Positions 1 to 12,215 of a stretch of 64,000 bases of DNA are shown here, piece after piece (the first letter of the stretch is position 1; each line of letters starts with the position of its first letter). The stretch is from Rhea pennata (lineage: Eukaryota; Chordata; Aves; Rheiformes; Rheidae). The DNA is taken from contig NC_084671.1 in the NCBI RefSeq assembly GCF_028389875.1, forward strand, positions 27,683,083 through 27,747,082, in the 5' to 3' direction. The notes under the pieces were generated by a model. It was given only the letters and a program-made list of their open reading frames with translations. It was not told where the DNA came from and did no database searches. A program made the position numbers and the translations under genes.

Positions 1-829
1 GCTGATTGCAGTGGGGCATGAATCCCTCTTTCTGATGAATGTTACCGATAATCCTTAATTTTCTAATTCTTATGCTCACCTTCTGAAGGTTGTGCCCTTC
101 TTGAGGATCAAGCCTGAAAAGTCAGAGAGTGTGTCTTCTTTTTAATGAAAAGCTTTCTGCCGCTGAGAACAGCACATGTCTCTGGAGGTCACTGGTGCTT
201 GTAAAGGTTGCTGTTTGGCCAGTGACATTCCCATGGGGAGAGCTTGGTGTGTCAGCATTTTGGCATGAACAGGTCCATAAGTTTGCACGATTCTGGTGGA
301 GGCACCTTGTGAGATTGGCTTGACGGGTTTTGCTGTACAGTTTTACTTCGGTGTACAAGTATTTGCTCCTGGAAATTACTCTGGTGAGGCAAGAGGCTAT
401 TTGAAAGCCACAAACAGCGGCTTCTGATGAAACGTCTTTCAGGGATAATCTTCTCCTAGGGGCTGTAATTGTTTAAGGATTTTCTGCGTGGATTTGGGCA
501 TGAGTGGCTATGGGGCAGTTGGAGCTGTTCTGTCAGTGGAGAGTTTCTGCTTGTGCCCCCTGCCCTCCCCAAAAAGCTCAGTTGCGAGGTCATATATTGC
601 CTTTAGGTTGGTCAGCTGGCTTCTGTGAGTTATCCTTATCTTTTGATTCATTTTAACTTGATCTTGACTATTCTGTCAGACCCCACTGCAAACTTGTCAC
701 ATTTTTCCAGTTATATCAGTTGACCTTATACGAGTACGTTACCTCTCCCAACACACCTTCCCTCTCTGGCATCCTTCGCCTGCATGGCTTCAGTAATGCT
801 ACTTTTATTTTTTATTTTTTTTAAGTAAC
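1..829. other. intergenic or intronic DNA, nothing recognised
   Basis: Mixed-composition DNA with frequent stops in all frames. Short open frames at 122-358 (minus) and 129-323 (plus) have no recognisable domain and overlap each other on opposite strands, as chance frames do. A T-rich patch at about 803-823 is the only low-complexity sequence. No promoter, RNA gene or repeat family was recognised. Confidence 0.6.
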
Positions 830-835
830 ACGGGC

Positions 836-1370
836 TAGAGTGGTATCTCCAAACCATCAAGTCAGTTCTCTGCTATCATAGACAAGGAAGCATCTAGTCC
901 CTTTCTTAGACCGAAAAAATATTCGTATTACGCTGGCTTTTCCCCTAACTGTTTGGACAGTGAGAAATCTTATTCTGATTTCTCACCTAAATTTATTCAT
1001 GGATGGTTTATGACCTTTTGCTGATATTGTCCTTTCACCTTAAATAGCAGTTTCTCTTCCTTCAAGTTAAATCTCCTGATACCTTGAAAGAGAGCAATTT
1101 TATCACCTCTTCTCCTTCATTTTATTAGGCTAACAAGTTGAGCTCTTCTAGTTGACTCTTGTAAAAAGGCTAGCTTTTCTCTGATGATCCAACTAGCCTG
1201 AGCCAGTTTCAGTTTGAATTCACCATCCTTGACCTCAATTTTGGGTGACAAGGATTGCATAGTATTCCACATATGGTCTCACCAGACTGCGCACAGGGAC
1301 CCTTAGCCCTCTTGAAGCCCTTAGAGATGCTTATGGAGCCCCCTTGTTTGCAGGGTGGTCCTGCAAGATG
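836..1370 (-). mobile_element. ancient CR1 LINE fragment (antisense), region just after ORF2
   Basis: Read on the plus strand, this stretch follows the antisense of the CR1 segment that joins the end of ORF2 to the 3' UTR. Landmarks in order are a block near 893-912 (CTAGTCCCTTTCTTAGACC), a block near 1128-1145 (TTAGGCTAACAAGTTGA) and a block near 1229-1300 resembling the family's 'cacagtattccagatgtggcctcaccag' segment (here TAGTATTCCACATATGGTCT at 1261-1280). Divergence is high, with many small indels and no open reading frame, so this is an old, dead copy. The 3' terminal repeat is not visible. I recognise it from memory of CR1 and related L3-type consensus sequences; boundaries are approximate, and the 836-1000 part is the weakest. 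Confidence 0.6.
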
Positions 1371-2911
1371 GAGGACTCCAATTGGTTTCAGCATTGGGGT
1401 TTTAAAGATTTGATCCCTCTCTCAAGGAAGTCACCATTAAGATTCACATTGATTGCCAGGGTATGTGTCCAAGACTTAATAAGTCTTGTTGCTCCGTGCC
1501 AGAGGTGGTGAACTCCTTTGATGTGATAAATCACATGCCAAAAGCATGATGTGTCTGATGAGAGGAAGAGTTCCCGGAGCGTGTGAGCGTCAGTAATTAA
1601 GATGGGTTGTCTCCATCTGCCTGCCCTTTGCATTGCTCAAGGAATAACAATTGTATAAATATTATTAAATCATTTTTAAAAAAAGAAGAAAAGAAGCAAA
1701 ACTGAATGCTTGGCTGTCTGGTGAAGGAGGGAAGGAATGCTGTGTCGGGGAGCAGAGGCTGTGCAAGGCCACATAGGACTCCAGCAGCGCGTGATCCTGG
1801 TGGAGAGGCATTGGGCACAGCCCGAGCCGTGGGCAGAGTCTGAGATGTTTGAGTCGTTTGACATGGATGGGTGCTTTCAAACAGTGGTTGGGAGAGCCCT
1901 GTCACAAGGCGCAGGAGGAACCTCCCTTTCATCGCCAGCGATGCTGGGAGCTGCAGCGGAGTCCTGAGGCTGGCTGGAGATCAACCAGAGATCCTGCACA
2001 ATGGAAACAGAACCCTGCTGTTTCCTGATCTAAGCCCTGTAACACAAAACAGATGCAAAGGTCCAGCTGAGATCAGGAAATCTTTTGTGTGCAAAGTGGA
2101 GGAAAACGGCAGTCGTGTGTGCCACCAGCCCGAGGAGTCGACGCGAGAAGTCAGGTACGTTTGCCTGAGGAGAGGCCTGGCTCGGAAGGGGAAGGGGCTA
2201 TGTGCCTTGTATAAGGTATAACTTAGCTTTCTGGAGTGGGCCCAGGTGCTAACAGGAAGGAGTAGTGCCCCAGGAATAAAACAGAGGCAATGCAGCCTGC
2301 TTGCGTTTCTGAACTTAATATCCTCCAAGCTCTGCCCTCTGGGGTTTCTGAGGCTGAATTAGACCTGCTCTACCTTGTCTTCCCCCCTTCCTGTGAAGGT
2401 GCACGGATGACTGATGGTCAAGTGAGTCAAGTAGCATGCGTATGGTATGACCTACATCCATCAGATGGATGCTGGGCCAGATTCAGTGCACAGTCCCGTT
2501 GCCTCCGGCCCTGTGCTGCAGAGGGCCCTTCTGCAAGTGGCCGCCTCCCGTGTTGCAGCGGTGGAAGCTGCTAAACGAAGCAGGGGGAAATCAGGCACAA
2601 GCTGTGCAATTTACAGATGATCTGTGTACCTGCTAGTTTGTAACAGATGTTTTCCTTCATGTGACCATTTGTGAGCTGCTTCCTAGTTGCAGTCTGTAAC
2701 AGTTGTAAGGCTCAGGAGTGAGTGATATCTTACACCTGTACAGAGCAATATTCCTGCATGTCAATTTGAGTTGCAATTCCAGAAATCTCTCCTTACACAG
2801 TTTTGTATCCACTGCAGACGACAGCAAAATAAGACTGCATAATGCTTGCGGCACATACTTCAGAAATGCTAGAAGAGGGGAACTGCTGGAACTGAATTGG
2901 GTTCACATAGC
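1371..2911. other. unique DNA, nothing recognised
   Basis: No supported gene or repeat. Overlapping open frames on both strands (1597-1932 minus, 1871-2221 plus, 1981-2328 minus) share the same bases and have no domain signature. A short A-rich tract lies at 1676-1690. Composition is ordinary and I see no cluster of regulatory motifs. Confidence 0.55.
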
Positions 2912-3100
2912 AGAATCACAGAATAGTTGAGGTTGGAAGGGACCTCTGGAGATCATCTAGTCCAACCTCCCTGCTCCAGCAGGGTCACCTAGAGCACATT
3001 GCACCGGATTGCATCCAGGTGGGTTTTGAATATGTCCAGAGAAGAAGACTCCACAATTTCTCTGGGCAACCTGTTCTAGTGCTCTGTCACTCATGCTTAT
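2912..3100 (-). mobile_element. CR1 LINE 3' end, 5'-truncated, antisense
   Basis: The plus strand begins with GAATCACAGAATAGTTGAGG at 2912 and runs through the block GGAAGGGACCTCTGGAGAT (2936-2954), ATCTAGTCCAACC and TCTCTGGGCAACCTGTTCTA (3059-3078). This is the reverse complement of the conserved CR1 3' end: a hydrophobic-ORF2-proximal tail followed by the untranslated region ending in ATTCTGTG-type repeats. About 190 bp remain, so the copy is strongly 5'-truncated, which is normal for CR1 in birds. Divergence is low compared with the copies at 836-1370 and 11600-12215, so this is a younger insertion. It has no coding capacity. Confidence 0.93.
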
Positions 3101-5438
3101 AACTCTGTGCCCTCAGAGGGGTTGCGAAAGAAGGTAGGAAAATTCAGCAGGCAGATCTGCCCCTCGATAGATTTACTTGTGCTTGCAGCATTAGTATCAC
3201 TTCCAGCATAGATGTTGGTATTTAGCTTGTAACTCGGGCTATTCTTGTTATCCGTAGACGTGCCTGCTTCCTCTGCAATGTCCCAAATTCTTGGCCACAA
3301 TGACTTCCTGTGGAAGTCAGCTCCACGGTTTAATTATGCATTGTGCAAAACCAGTGTTTCCTCCTGTAAGCCTGTGCCAGGTGGTGTCAGCAGCACAAAA
3401 AAAGCTGGGTTCGATTATGCTAGGGCTGCTTCTGAACAACAAAACAGCAGCAGTGCTCAACTAGCACTGGCTCAGGTTGTGTTTGGCTTCTCCAGTATCT
3501 GACGGATGAAAGGACAGCAAGTCAGCGGATGAATGGGAGTGTGATTCCTTCCGTGAAGGAGAAGGAGGTGTCTCTCTCAGAAAGACTGTGCATCTTTCCT
3601 GGCTCCTCCAAGCCATACCAGTGGGCCTACAGGCTGGTACTTCTGGTTCTGTTCTGTTATGCAACAGACAAACTTTGGAGAGACCCTTTCCCCTGGGATG
3701 TGGTGCTTTCTCAAGTAACCGAGATCTTTTGGTAGCCTGGGGTTTGTCTGCCTAGGGCTAGAGGTTGGAGTGATGGCTACCCCTCTGTGATGAGGGAAGG
3801 CTCTTGGGTCTGGGAAATCAGTGCTCACCCTGCCCAGCTGGATTGCTTCTGTAGCTGCTGTGTTGACACGCTCCCAGAAATGCCTTTCTCCAGCACTCTG
3901 GGGACTGATAATAACGCTGAACCACAGAGAGACCTGTGGCACTCTGAGTCTGCTCCTGTGCTCATTTTGCACTGCGTTCCCATGTGGGCACACCTGCAGA
4001 GAGATGTGCTAAATGACATTCCCCTGGGAGCTGCTGGAGCGTGCTGTAGTCTGTCGAAAGCTGCTGCTTGCCATCTGTTGTTGAGGTGGGCAGCACAGAG
4101 CACAGGACTGTTATAGTTTTAGTGAGGTATCTGAGGATCCAGCATCCTCCCCTATGGCACTGTCCAGACTGGCAGGATCAGACTTCTTGGAGTAGCAAAG
4201 ATGATATCAGAATTTAAATTTGTTTCCCAGATCCAGCAGAGGAGGAACACATCCTGTGTTCCTAGAGGTCTGGTGAGAACAGGGAGATGTCTCTGTGGTT
4301 CTGCCTATGCAGCTGGGTCTGCTGATTTGAGTTTGTTCAAGCCCAAACTTTAGGGATTTCTACACGGAGGGTTGTATTTGGATCAAGGAAGTTTCATTAG
4401 GGAGAAGTTGTTGCACCTTCAGTGTGTTAGCACAGACTCACGTCTTTTTCCCACACGGTCTGAATGGATCAGGCATGGCCAAGGTTTGTTGTGCTCCTGC
4501 CCAATAGTGTGAGCTTGGTTCAGTGGGGCTTCCTAGGATCCAGCTGGGCTAGGGATGGCCAACACAGATGGAAAATGCGAGTATGGGCAATGGGGGTACA
4601 ACCAACCTACTGTGACAAGAATCTCAAGAAGAGATTTTAAGATAGCACCTGCATTTTGGAGACAGTAGAGGTAAATGACAGGAGTTTTGGGGTGATGATT
4701 GCGCTAGGATGGAGGATGAGCAGTTCTGTTTGAGGAGATGCATAGGGCAACAGGAGGTGCGGGGGGACATTACTTGAGGCATGCATGCACTGGAAATCGG
4801 GGACTTTCAAGGCAGGCCAAAAGTAGGGAGCAGTGAGAAGGCAACGGATATCCCGTGTGTTAGATGAGGCAAACAGGCATTTTTCCATATGTAGCTTCAA
4901 AGAACTGAGACAAAACAGAAGTCAACAAAATTTCCTCTGAGACTCGGCTCTAAATAACAAGATCGTACTGGCCCGTTCAGATCTCCTGGCCGCCTTATGT
5001 GAAAGGGCATAAAGTAAAACTCACTATAGTTAAGTTGGAAATTTAGGACAAGGTCAGGAGAGAGGGAGGAGACTTCTCTGGGTAGCGGCTGTGAGACAGC
5101 TCTGGTGAGTGCAAGGGAGGGTCCTGCCAGCAGAACCTGGGTCTGACCCACCTTTGCCATGTGCACAGTGTGAAATTTTTCTTCCCTCTTGGGTTGTCAA
5201 ATTCATGCCCAGCTAACCGACAAATCCATCCCTTCAGAGATCAATTACAGTGTCTGGCTGCAAAGCCTGGAAATCCAATTAACTCCCAAATATATATATT
5301 TTTTCCTGTTTAAAAGAAGGGAAGGGGAGGGGGAGAGAGAGATGAAAAGAGAGAAATAGATTGAAACGGGGGCATAAATCAACTCGAAAACATTCCAGAC
5401 ATTAAAACAAACAAGGCCGAATTTCAACTTCATTTTGG
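3101..5438. other. unique DNA, nothing recognised
   Basis: Overlapping chance frames occur on both strands, notably 3577-3993 (minus) against 3787-4116 (plus). None has a signal peptide, domain or repeat that I recognise. No transposon remnant or strong motif cluster was seen. An A/T-rich stretch begins near 5290. Confidence 0.55.
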
Positions 5439-5491
5439 TTTTTTTTTTTTGGTTCTTTCTTCTTCTTCTTCTTCTTCTTTTTTTCTTTTTT
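5439..5491. repeat. poly-T plus (TTC)n microsatellite
   Basis: A T-run at about 5439-5450 is followed by GG and then seven or so TTC units (about 5453-5479), grading into T-rich sequence. On the minus strand this gives the Lys/Arg-rich stretch inside the open frame at 5245-5538, so that frame is a microsatellite artefact and not a gene. Confidence 0.9.
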
Positions 5492-8422
5492 GGAACCTCT
5501 GTCATTGATTTATTTTGTTGCCCTGGTTTAAACCTCATTTTTGTCTTTGTTCAGTTTCTGAATCGCTTGATGTCCCTGGAGTGGAGCTCTGGGGCCTGAT
5601 GCCTCCTAGCAGTGACTCCTAGTACAGCACTCTCCCCACTTAGGTCTTCATCCCTTTTGCAGAGCTGTGATCAGCTCACCTGAGATTTGAGGAGGTTAAA
5701 TGGTTGCCGTTTGGTAGGGCATTTGCGGACTGATGAAAATTGTTGCCCAGCCATTTCTAGATCCAAATGGGGTTGGGAGTTTGGATGAAGAACTTAACTT
5801 CCAGTGAGGAAATAACTCTGCTTTTTCATCACAAACTTCTGGGAGGTTTTGGGGTTTTTTTTTTTTTTTGATTGTTTGTTTGTTTTTTGTAGCCCTCAGA
5901 ACTGGCTGTTGAAATTTAACCTCTCTGTCTTGATCTCACATTCTTTATCTTTTAGGGGACATAACCCATTCCAACACTGTGTTCTCCGGTTTACCAAGGG
6001 CTTAAAGAAAGCTCTTCTCTACAAGGTCAAGGATGGTGAGCTCTCTAGCTTCAGAAACTAGTCGGCCAGTGAATAAGCCTAGCAAGCGGTCTGTGATATG
6101 ATTGATTGTAGAAACAAGTGACAGGTTCATGTATGGATGTGTGCTTGCCTGAACTTTGGGAACAAGCCATGCAATGTACACGTGAGATGTGGTAAAAATC
6201 CCCTTTGCCCCAGCATGACCCTCTGCTGCCACTCAGCCTGATACCTTGGCTAGTGGTACCAAAGTTTTTCTGGGATTTTGGGCCTGGCCCCACTGGCACA
6301 CGGTAATGCTTCTGGTGACTCTAGCTTGTTGTTATTGTGCTAAAGCTGTGCATGAGTTACTGGGTGCAGAGGTAAGGGTGATGGATAACCTTGTCTTCGT
6401 TTTGAGGATCTCATCTTAAAGAGGAATGCAAGCACTGTCAGTCCTATATTTTAGCTTTGCTCTTGATTTTGGTCAGCCAGTGGTATTACTCAGGGGATTC
6501 AGTAGGAGCATTTTTGCTTAAATAGGCTCTTTTGACTCTCAGATCTCCACTGTTTGGCTGGAGACGCTTTGGGGGTAGGGATGCAGGCACCTAACCCACG
6601 GTCAATTAGTGTCACTGACAGATACCTATACAGCAGTTGTGGATGGTCAAGGGCTGGGCAGTGAGAGTAATTGCATGGAGGTGTCAAGTCCTGGTCTCTG
6701 AGGCTGAAGAACCTCTACTCTCACTCAGGCAACAGGGATTTGAACCTGAAGCATCTGTACTTTTGTCTGTAGTCCCTCTTCCTCTCCTTCAAGAGGCTTT
6801 AATTCTCATTCCTGAGTAGAATGAATAATCCTTTGGGGCTGTTGTGAAAAGGAATTATCACTCTTCCTTCAGCTCTATCAGAAACTCTTCAAGAGGCAGT
6901 TAACAAATAACCTTCCCTTGGGATAAATTAGCTCCCAATCCCAGTTCAATAGCTGCTCATTTTAAGATGTCCTTGTTACCTTGTGTGAGTGGCTGATCTT
7001 CCTTTGAATCCTGCTGTGTTTTCAGACCCCGTGATTGCTACAAGCAATCATGAGTTCCACATTAGCAGTTCATGCACTGATTGCACTGAGCAGTCCCACA
7101 CAACCTTTTGTGAAAAGTTTTTGAAAGTTGAGCTCCATGCTATGCTATCAGAAAGCTACACAGGTCTCACTCCATCACATATTCTGGCAAACTGACACTT
7201 CAAATGAGAAGTAGTTTCCAGGAGCTAGGGTGCAAAAGAAGATCTGTGCTTCCGGGTTCCAGCTTTAGAAAGAAAATCTTGCTGGCATTGTCAAGGAAAC
7301 ACGGTTCTGGTGCAGAGTTTTCCAGCTGAGCCTCCAGGCAGCCTGAAGCAAAGGCTCTGAGACGTGCAAATAGTGGTCCAAATTGATCTTTTTTTTTTAT
7401 TATTATTTTCTCCCACTCGACAGCCACTCGACAGCATTGCAGAGTAGGAAGGAGGCATCAGAATAGCTTAGAAGAGAAGAGAACCTGCATCAGAAAGAAA
7501 CCGAGCTGCCATCTTGTCTTGCCTGGGCCATCCAGTGAGAGAACCGTTCCCAGCTTCTTCAAAGACTCTCTCTGATGTTTCAAAATTGTTGCCACTGTTT
7601 GCAAAAAATAAGATAATAATTAATAAGCCTCAGCAGAACTGAAACAAGTAATTTTGCAAGGGTGCTTTAATGTGTGTCTTTGGCTTTGAAGACCATTGTG
7701 AGATTTTTATTTGCTCTCACACTAGCAGCAGCAGCAGCTCTAGTATAAGGTATCCTATGTCAATTAAATCTCTTTAATCAAATACTGATGGAGAAAATGT
7801 TCAAAACATTTGAAGAATGACTCCTAAAAGCTGCTACTTGACTGTGAGTGAATTCATCCAGAGATTGGTCTGCCAGGCTGGCATGCAATATAGTCTCAGT
7901 AGCCTTCATTTCCAAAGCTGCCGGCTAACTACAGTGGTGGGTATCAAGAGAAATCTGTATTAAACAGGACAGAGCAGGCTGTGGCCAGTTCTTTTCCAGG
8001 AGGTATTGCCCCAGAAAACCTTCCTTGTAGACAAAACTCAGTATTCAATATATCAATCCATATCGACATTTCAAATTCCTATATCCCAAATTCATGGGGA
8101 TTAGGTCTCTTAATTTGAAATGTGAAACTAGGCTAGAAATCATTGCTGTGCAAATTGTGTAGTTTTTTTTTTTTTTCCTGTTTCATGGCTGAACTGGACT
8201 TCAAAAGAATAAATAAAATCAGTTCTGCTAGCCCCCAGTGAGGAGTGTGCATTTTGGAGAAAGAAAGAAAAAATTAACCAACCCAATATTTTATTCAATC
8301 CAGAGTGAAGCATTTCAATTTTGGGGAATTCAGCTAATTTTCTTACTTCTCAAAATAGGTCAACTTTGAAATAGAAGTGTTATATTGAAACAAAAAGTTG
8401 AATAGACCTGTTTCAAAAATGT

Positions 8423-8427
<5 letters not shown>
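5492..8427. other. unique DNA with short homopolymers
   Basis: No gene recognised. Low-complexity pieces are T-runs at about 5859-5869 and 8163-8176, a T/TAT tract at about 7388-7410 and AAGAAAG tracts near 8261-8272. Frames at 6002-6299 (minus) and 6989-7195 (plus) have no recognisable content. I did not see a CR1 end or any inverted repeat here. Confidence 0.55.
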
Positions 8428-8453
<26 letters not shown>

Positions 8454-8515
8454 CATACATATATATATATACATATAATACATATATATGTATTTATATG
8501 TATGTGTGTATATAT
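8428..8515. repeat. (TA)n / TATG microsatellite
   Basis: An almost pure TA tract from 8428 to about 8452 degenerates into ATACAT and TATGTATG variants up to about 8515. The isoleucine/tyrosine-rich minus-strand frame at 8360-8557 is produced by this tract. Confidence 0.95.
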
Positions 8516-11500
8516 TTGGGAATTTAACAAGCTTTTGAATGGAAAGAAAGCATCCAAGCTATTTAGAATTAAATTAGACTTGGATTTGGGGCAAGTTTTC
8601 AGTCTTCATAAACTGATTTTTTTCATTTAAAGCAGTCTCCTTTCTCCATACTCTCCTCAGAAGTTCCTTTTCCCAGCCACAGCTGGGAAATATATAGTTA
8701 TAATATAGCTGGAATATAACTAGAGCAATTATAGCTATACTGTGTCATCTAATTGATTTTTTTTTTCTTTCCCCAGGCTCTTCAGACATCCAGGCGCATT
8801 CACTTGGGAGTATTAGTGTTTGGGACTGAGGTATGGAAAACCAAAGCTTGTACTGTGGGAACTATTATCATGGGAGATTTATTCCAGCAACCCACTCCGC
8901 TCCTATAGGACTTTTCAAACCTCTGTCTTTTTTCTCCCATTCTACTGAAGATGTCGTATACCACATCTTCCTTCCATTACCAACAATCTTACAAAATAGC
9001 CTCCTCTCTTTTCTGATTGTTTTTCTGTATTTCTGTACCTTCTCTCTTTGCTACATTGGTTATGTATGTGTAAGTAGTAAGTTAGTCTCCATTCTCGCTC
9101 AGGGGGGTTGTGTTCCTAACTGTTTATTGAGTAATAAAAAGAGAAAATTACAAGTCGTTGCCCAGGGATAATGTGCTAATAATTTTATGACTGGACAAAC
9201 TGTTGGAACAGCCCACAAATGGTAGAAAGCCGAAAACCTCGTATCCATTGCAGATAGAGCCCCTCAACCCCCCCAAGGAGATAAAGCCTTATTTCTGGTG
9301 ATCCACGTTGATGGAACAACTGTGATCTATTAAAAAAAATGCTTCAGGGATAGGTTGGGTGATCAGTAATACTTTCAGAATAAAAGTGGCAGATAGGCTT
9401 TTTGGAATGTGTTTAGAAGTTAGTGCTACAGCGAATGAATGGAGCAGATCACCATGTCTGCACGTGCTCAGATTCACACCACCCACAGCTGCAGAGCAGG
9501 AGATGGGGTTCTTGGGAAAACTAGTATGAAAGAGTGTTAATGCTATAAAATAAACACAAGTCATCCCAAGACAGCAAAGGATTTAGGCTTCTTTAGACAT
9601 TGCCTAATTATATGGCGCTCAAGCCCAGTGAGTAGTAGCCCAAATCTAGTGTTGCAGCGCACAGGGAATTCTCTGCAGAATAAGAATCTTCCGCTACAGG
9701 GTAACCATTGGTAAAACCAACAGTGAAGGTCGGTACAACTGTAAGGTCCATAGTAACTTTCCAGTGATACAGATGTCAATGGAGAATTGGGTCAGAAGGA
9801 CCTTTGAGGAGTCTTACTCTATACCCGTCTTCCATGAGGCAAGATGAGCTGTACCTATTCCAAACCAGCAGCAGATCCAGCCATTGAAGTGGGCAGGAAG
9901 CCATGTAACTGGGAGTAGTTGTTCTCAGCTGCCAAGACCTCACATTTGTATGTTATTTGTATTTAGTGATGCAGATAAAATCTCATAAACTAGTCTCCAT
10001 CCTGCTTTACTGCTGATTTAATGGTTACAGAAAGAGCTTGACTCTTTATTAAAACATTAGACAGTAAAGTTTAACAATAGACAGTAAAGTGTTTTGTTTT
10101 TCCATCCTTCTAATTGTTAAAGCAACATCAAATTGGGCTGGAGAGGGAATGTAACCTCTAACCTCTCTATCCAGGGATGATGGCACCAGATTGAGGTACG
10201 ACTGGGCAGTGCTCCTTCCATCAAACAGAAAGGAGAAGTCATGGCTCCTCCGTGCAGGGTAAGCCCAGTATCTGAAGAAGGAAATCCAAAGTATGGCTAG
10301 GGCCTCACTTAACTGGGATGTCTCACAGGCCTGGCTAGCTAATGGCAGAAGGGATGCAGCAGGCCAGCTGTCTCTTAAGCCCTCTTTTCTGCCAGGACCA
10401 CGGGCACCAGCAGTGCTAACTCTCACTGTACAAAGCTTAACAGAGGTATTTGCTTCATCACCCACTTCTCTTTATTCCTTGATAGAATGCACCTCTGCTA
10501 AAAGGCCCTGTTGGGGGGGGGCAAGTTCTCCAGCATGTTGCATAAATACGGAAAATCTCTGTCAGCTCTTTTGTCCTGATACCAGCCAAAGCACTCAGCC
10601 AGTTCACATCCAGAGCCCATTTGTTAGATGAATTTAAAAGTGTATTTAGGCATCTACCAGATCAGCTGGACATCTGATTCTGAATTATGAAAGTGGGTCC
10701 TTCCGTTCTTTTGTAACTTCTGTGGGCAGTGGGATTTTCTGTCTTCACATTACCTCTTCAGGGTGATTCCTAATCTGAGCTGGCTGGCTGGGCTTCTTGT
10801 GGAATTGATGGAGAATGATAGGACTTCCTAGGTCAACTTACCCTGTCTAAAGAGTTCACTCCAGAGGTTTGGTCTCTCTTCATAGATTGTAGTGGGACTC
10901 CAGATGAGTCTCCTGGGCATTTGACATGTAGACAGGTTAAATAAGAAGTGGCAAATCTTACTTTTAAGCCCTAAAACACTTTTGTAAATTTGACCCTTAG
11001 CCTCCAGGGACCTCCTTAGAAAAGCCTGATTGTAATCACAGCAGTCCTGGTGAGGGAAGGTTAATGGGCTTCTTATGCCTTCTAGCTGATGTCTCAGTCC
11101 TTACAGAGGTTCCCATCCAGTAGGTGTTTGGAGGATCCTACTGGAGTGTATAAGTGGTTCAGGTGTAGTGGAAGCTTCTCCTGTCCGTTTGTGTTGCAGC
11201 AGTGCGTAAAATCCAGGTGCCTCTGGAAGCCAACTTTGTGGGTAAGGAGAATGGGATGAAAGCTAATTCATGAGGGGGCTTTATCCAATGACTTTAGGTG
11301 TAAGATCAGACCCCAAATCTGAGAAGAGAGTAAGATGTGTCTTCGCTAGACATGAAGGAGAATGAGATGGAAAGCAAGCGTACAGCAGGTACTGAGAGGA
11401 AAAGAAAGAGTTTAATTTGATTGCCTGTGGTCCTGGCATAAAGCAGTATTTGGATAAGCTCAGAACATTAAGAGCTTATTAGGTGCTGAGCTGTTTTTCC

Positions 11501-11599
11501 AAAGCCCTCACAAAAGGTTTTTGAGAACATAGTTGCCATGGGATAAGAGAAAGGTACTGTTGTGGGCAAACAGGCTCCTTAAACAAGGTGTGAGGGAAA
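8516..11599. other. unique DNA, nothing recognised
   Basis: The frame at 8833-9171 (plus, 112 codons) contains a hydrophobic run but no family signature, and no splice-site context was convincing. Crossing frames at 10049-10465 (minus) and 10293-10631 (plus) argue for chance. A tandem 13-bp repeat is listed separately. A G-run of 9 lies at about 10511-10519. Confidence 0.5.
10058..10090. repeat. two copies of a 13-bp direct repeat
   Basis: TAGACAGTAAAGT occurs exactly at 10058-10070 and again at 10078-10090, a 20-bp period. The copies flank TTAACAA. This is probably a small local duplication. Confidence 0.85.
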
Positions 11600-12215
11600 A
11601 ACGATGCCTTTTCACTCAGAGGGAGGATTACACGTGAAGTCCTCAAGGGAACTGTGATAGGGCTGATAGTGTTCAACATATCCACAGATGATCTGGAAAA
11701 GTGAAAAGGGATTAAAAAAAATTTTTTTTGCAAGGGCATAGAATTATTCTGGACAGTGCTAACAAAAATCGCTTGTGAACAAATGCAGAAGGACTGATGG
11801 CTACATGATGTAATGGCTGAGGAAACTCGTTGGTAGCTACACATGAGGAAAAATCAAATGCAGCTGTACCTATATGGTGACAAGGTCTAAATGAGCTATT
11901 ACCTCGCTGGAAGGAGATTGTAGAGGCATTGCAGACTGTTTCTGAAAATGTCAGCAGCAATCACGATGCCAAAGAGAACGTTAGGAATTACAGAGAGGGA
12001 AATGGAGAATAAAACAGAGCCTACCATTAAGCTGCTGGATGCATCTATGGTGCACCCACATCTGGAATGATTTGTGTAGTGCTAGTGTTCATGTCTCAGA
12101 TCGGCATCTACCAGGAAAGATGTGAAAGGGAGCCAGTTACAGAGCAGTAGGACCTCAAAAGATCAGAACACCTTGATCTGAAAAAGAGAGCTGAAAGAGT
12201 AAACAGGGCCAAGAA
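11600..12215 (+). mobile_element. ancient CR1 LINE fragment, ORF2 reverse-transcriptase region (dead)
   Basis: Translation of 11635-11700 in the plus direction gives EVLKGTVIGLIVFNIST followed by DDLE. This aligns with the GVPQGSVLGPxLFNIFINDLD block of CR1-type reverse transcriptases that precedes the catalytic FADD box. Downstream, 12040-12130 retains the order of the 'ATGGTGCACCCACATCTGGA' (12048-12067) and 'CAGGAAAGATGTG' (12111-12123) segments that follow the RT in CR1/L3 ORF2. Stops and frameshifts interrupt every frame, and I could not locate an intact FADD box. It is an old, inactive copy in the opposite orientation to the fragment at 836-1370. Boundaries are approximate. Confidence 0.6.

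Noticed and set aside
3405..3420. GGGTTCGATTATG as a tRNA B box
   Set aside because: The end of the box does not match, and no A box or cloverleaf can be built around it.
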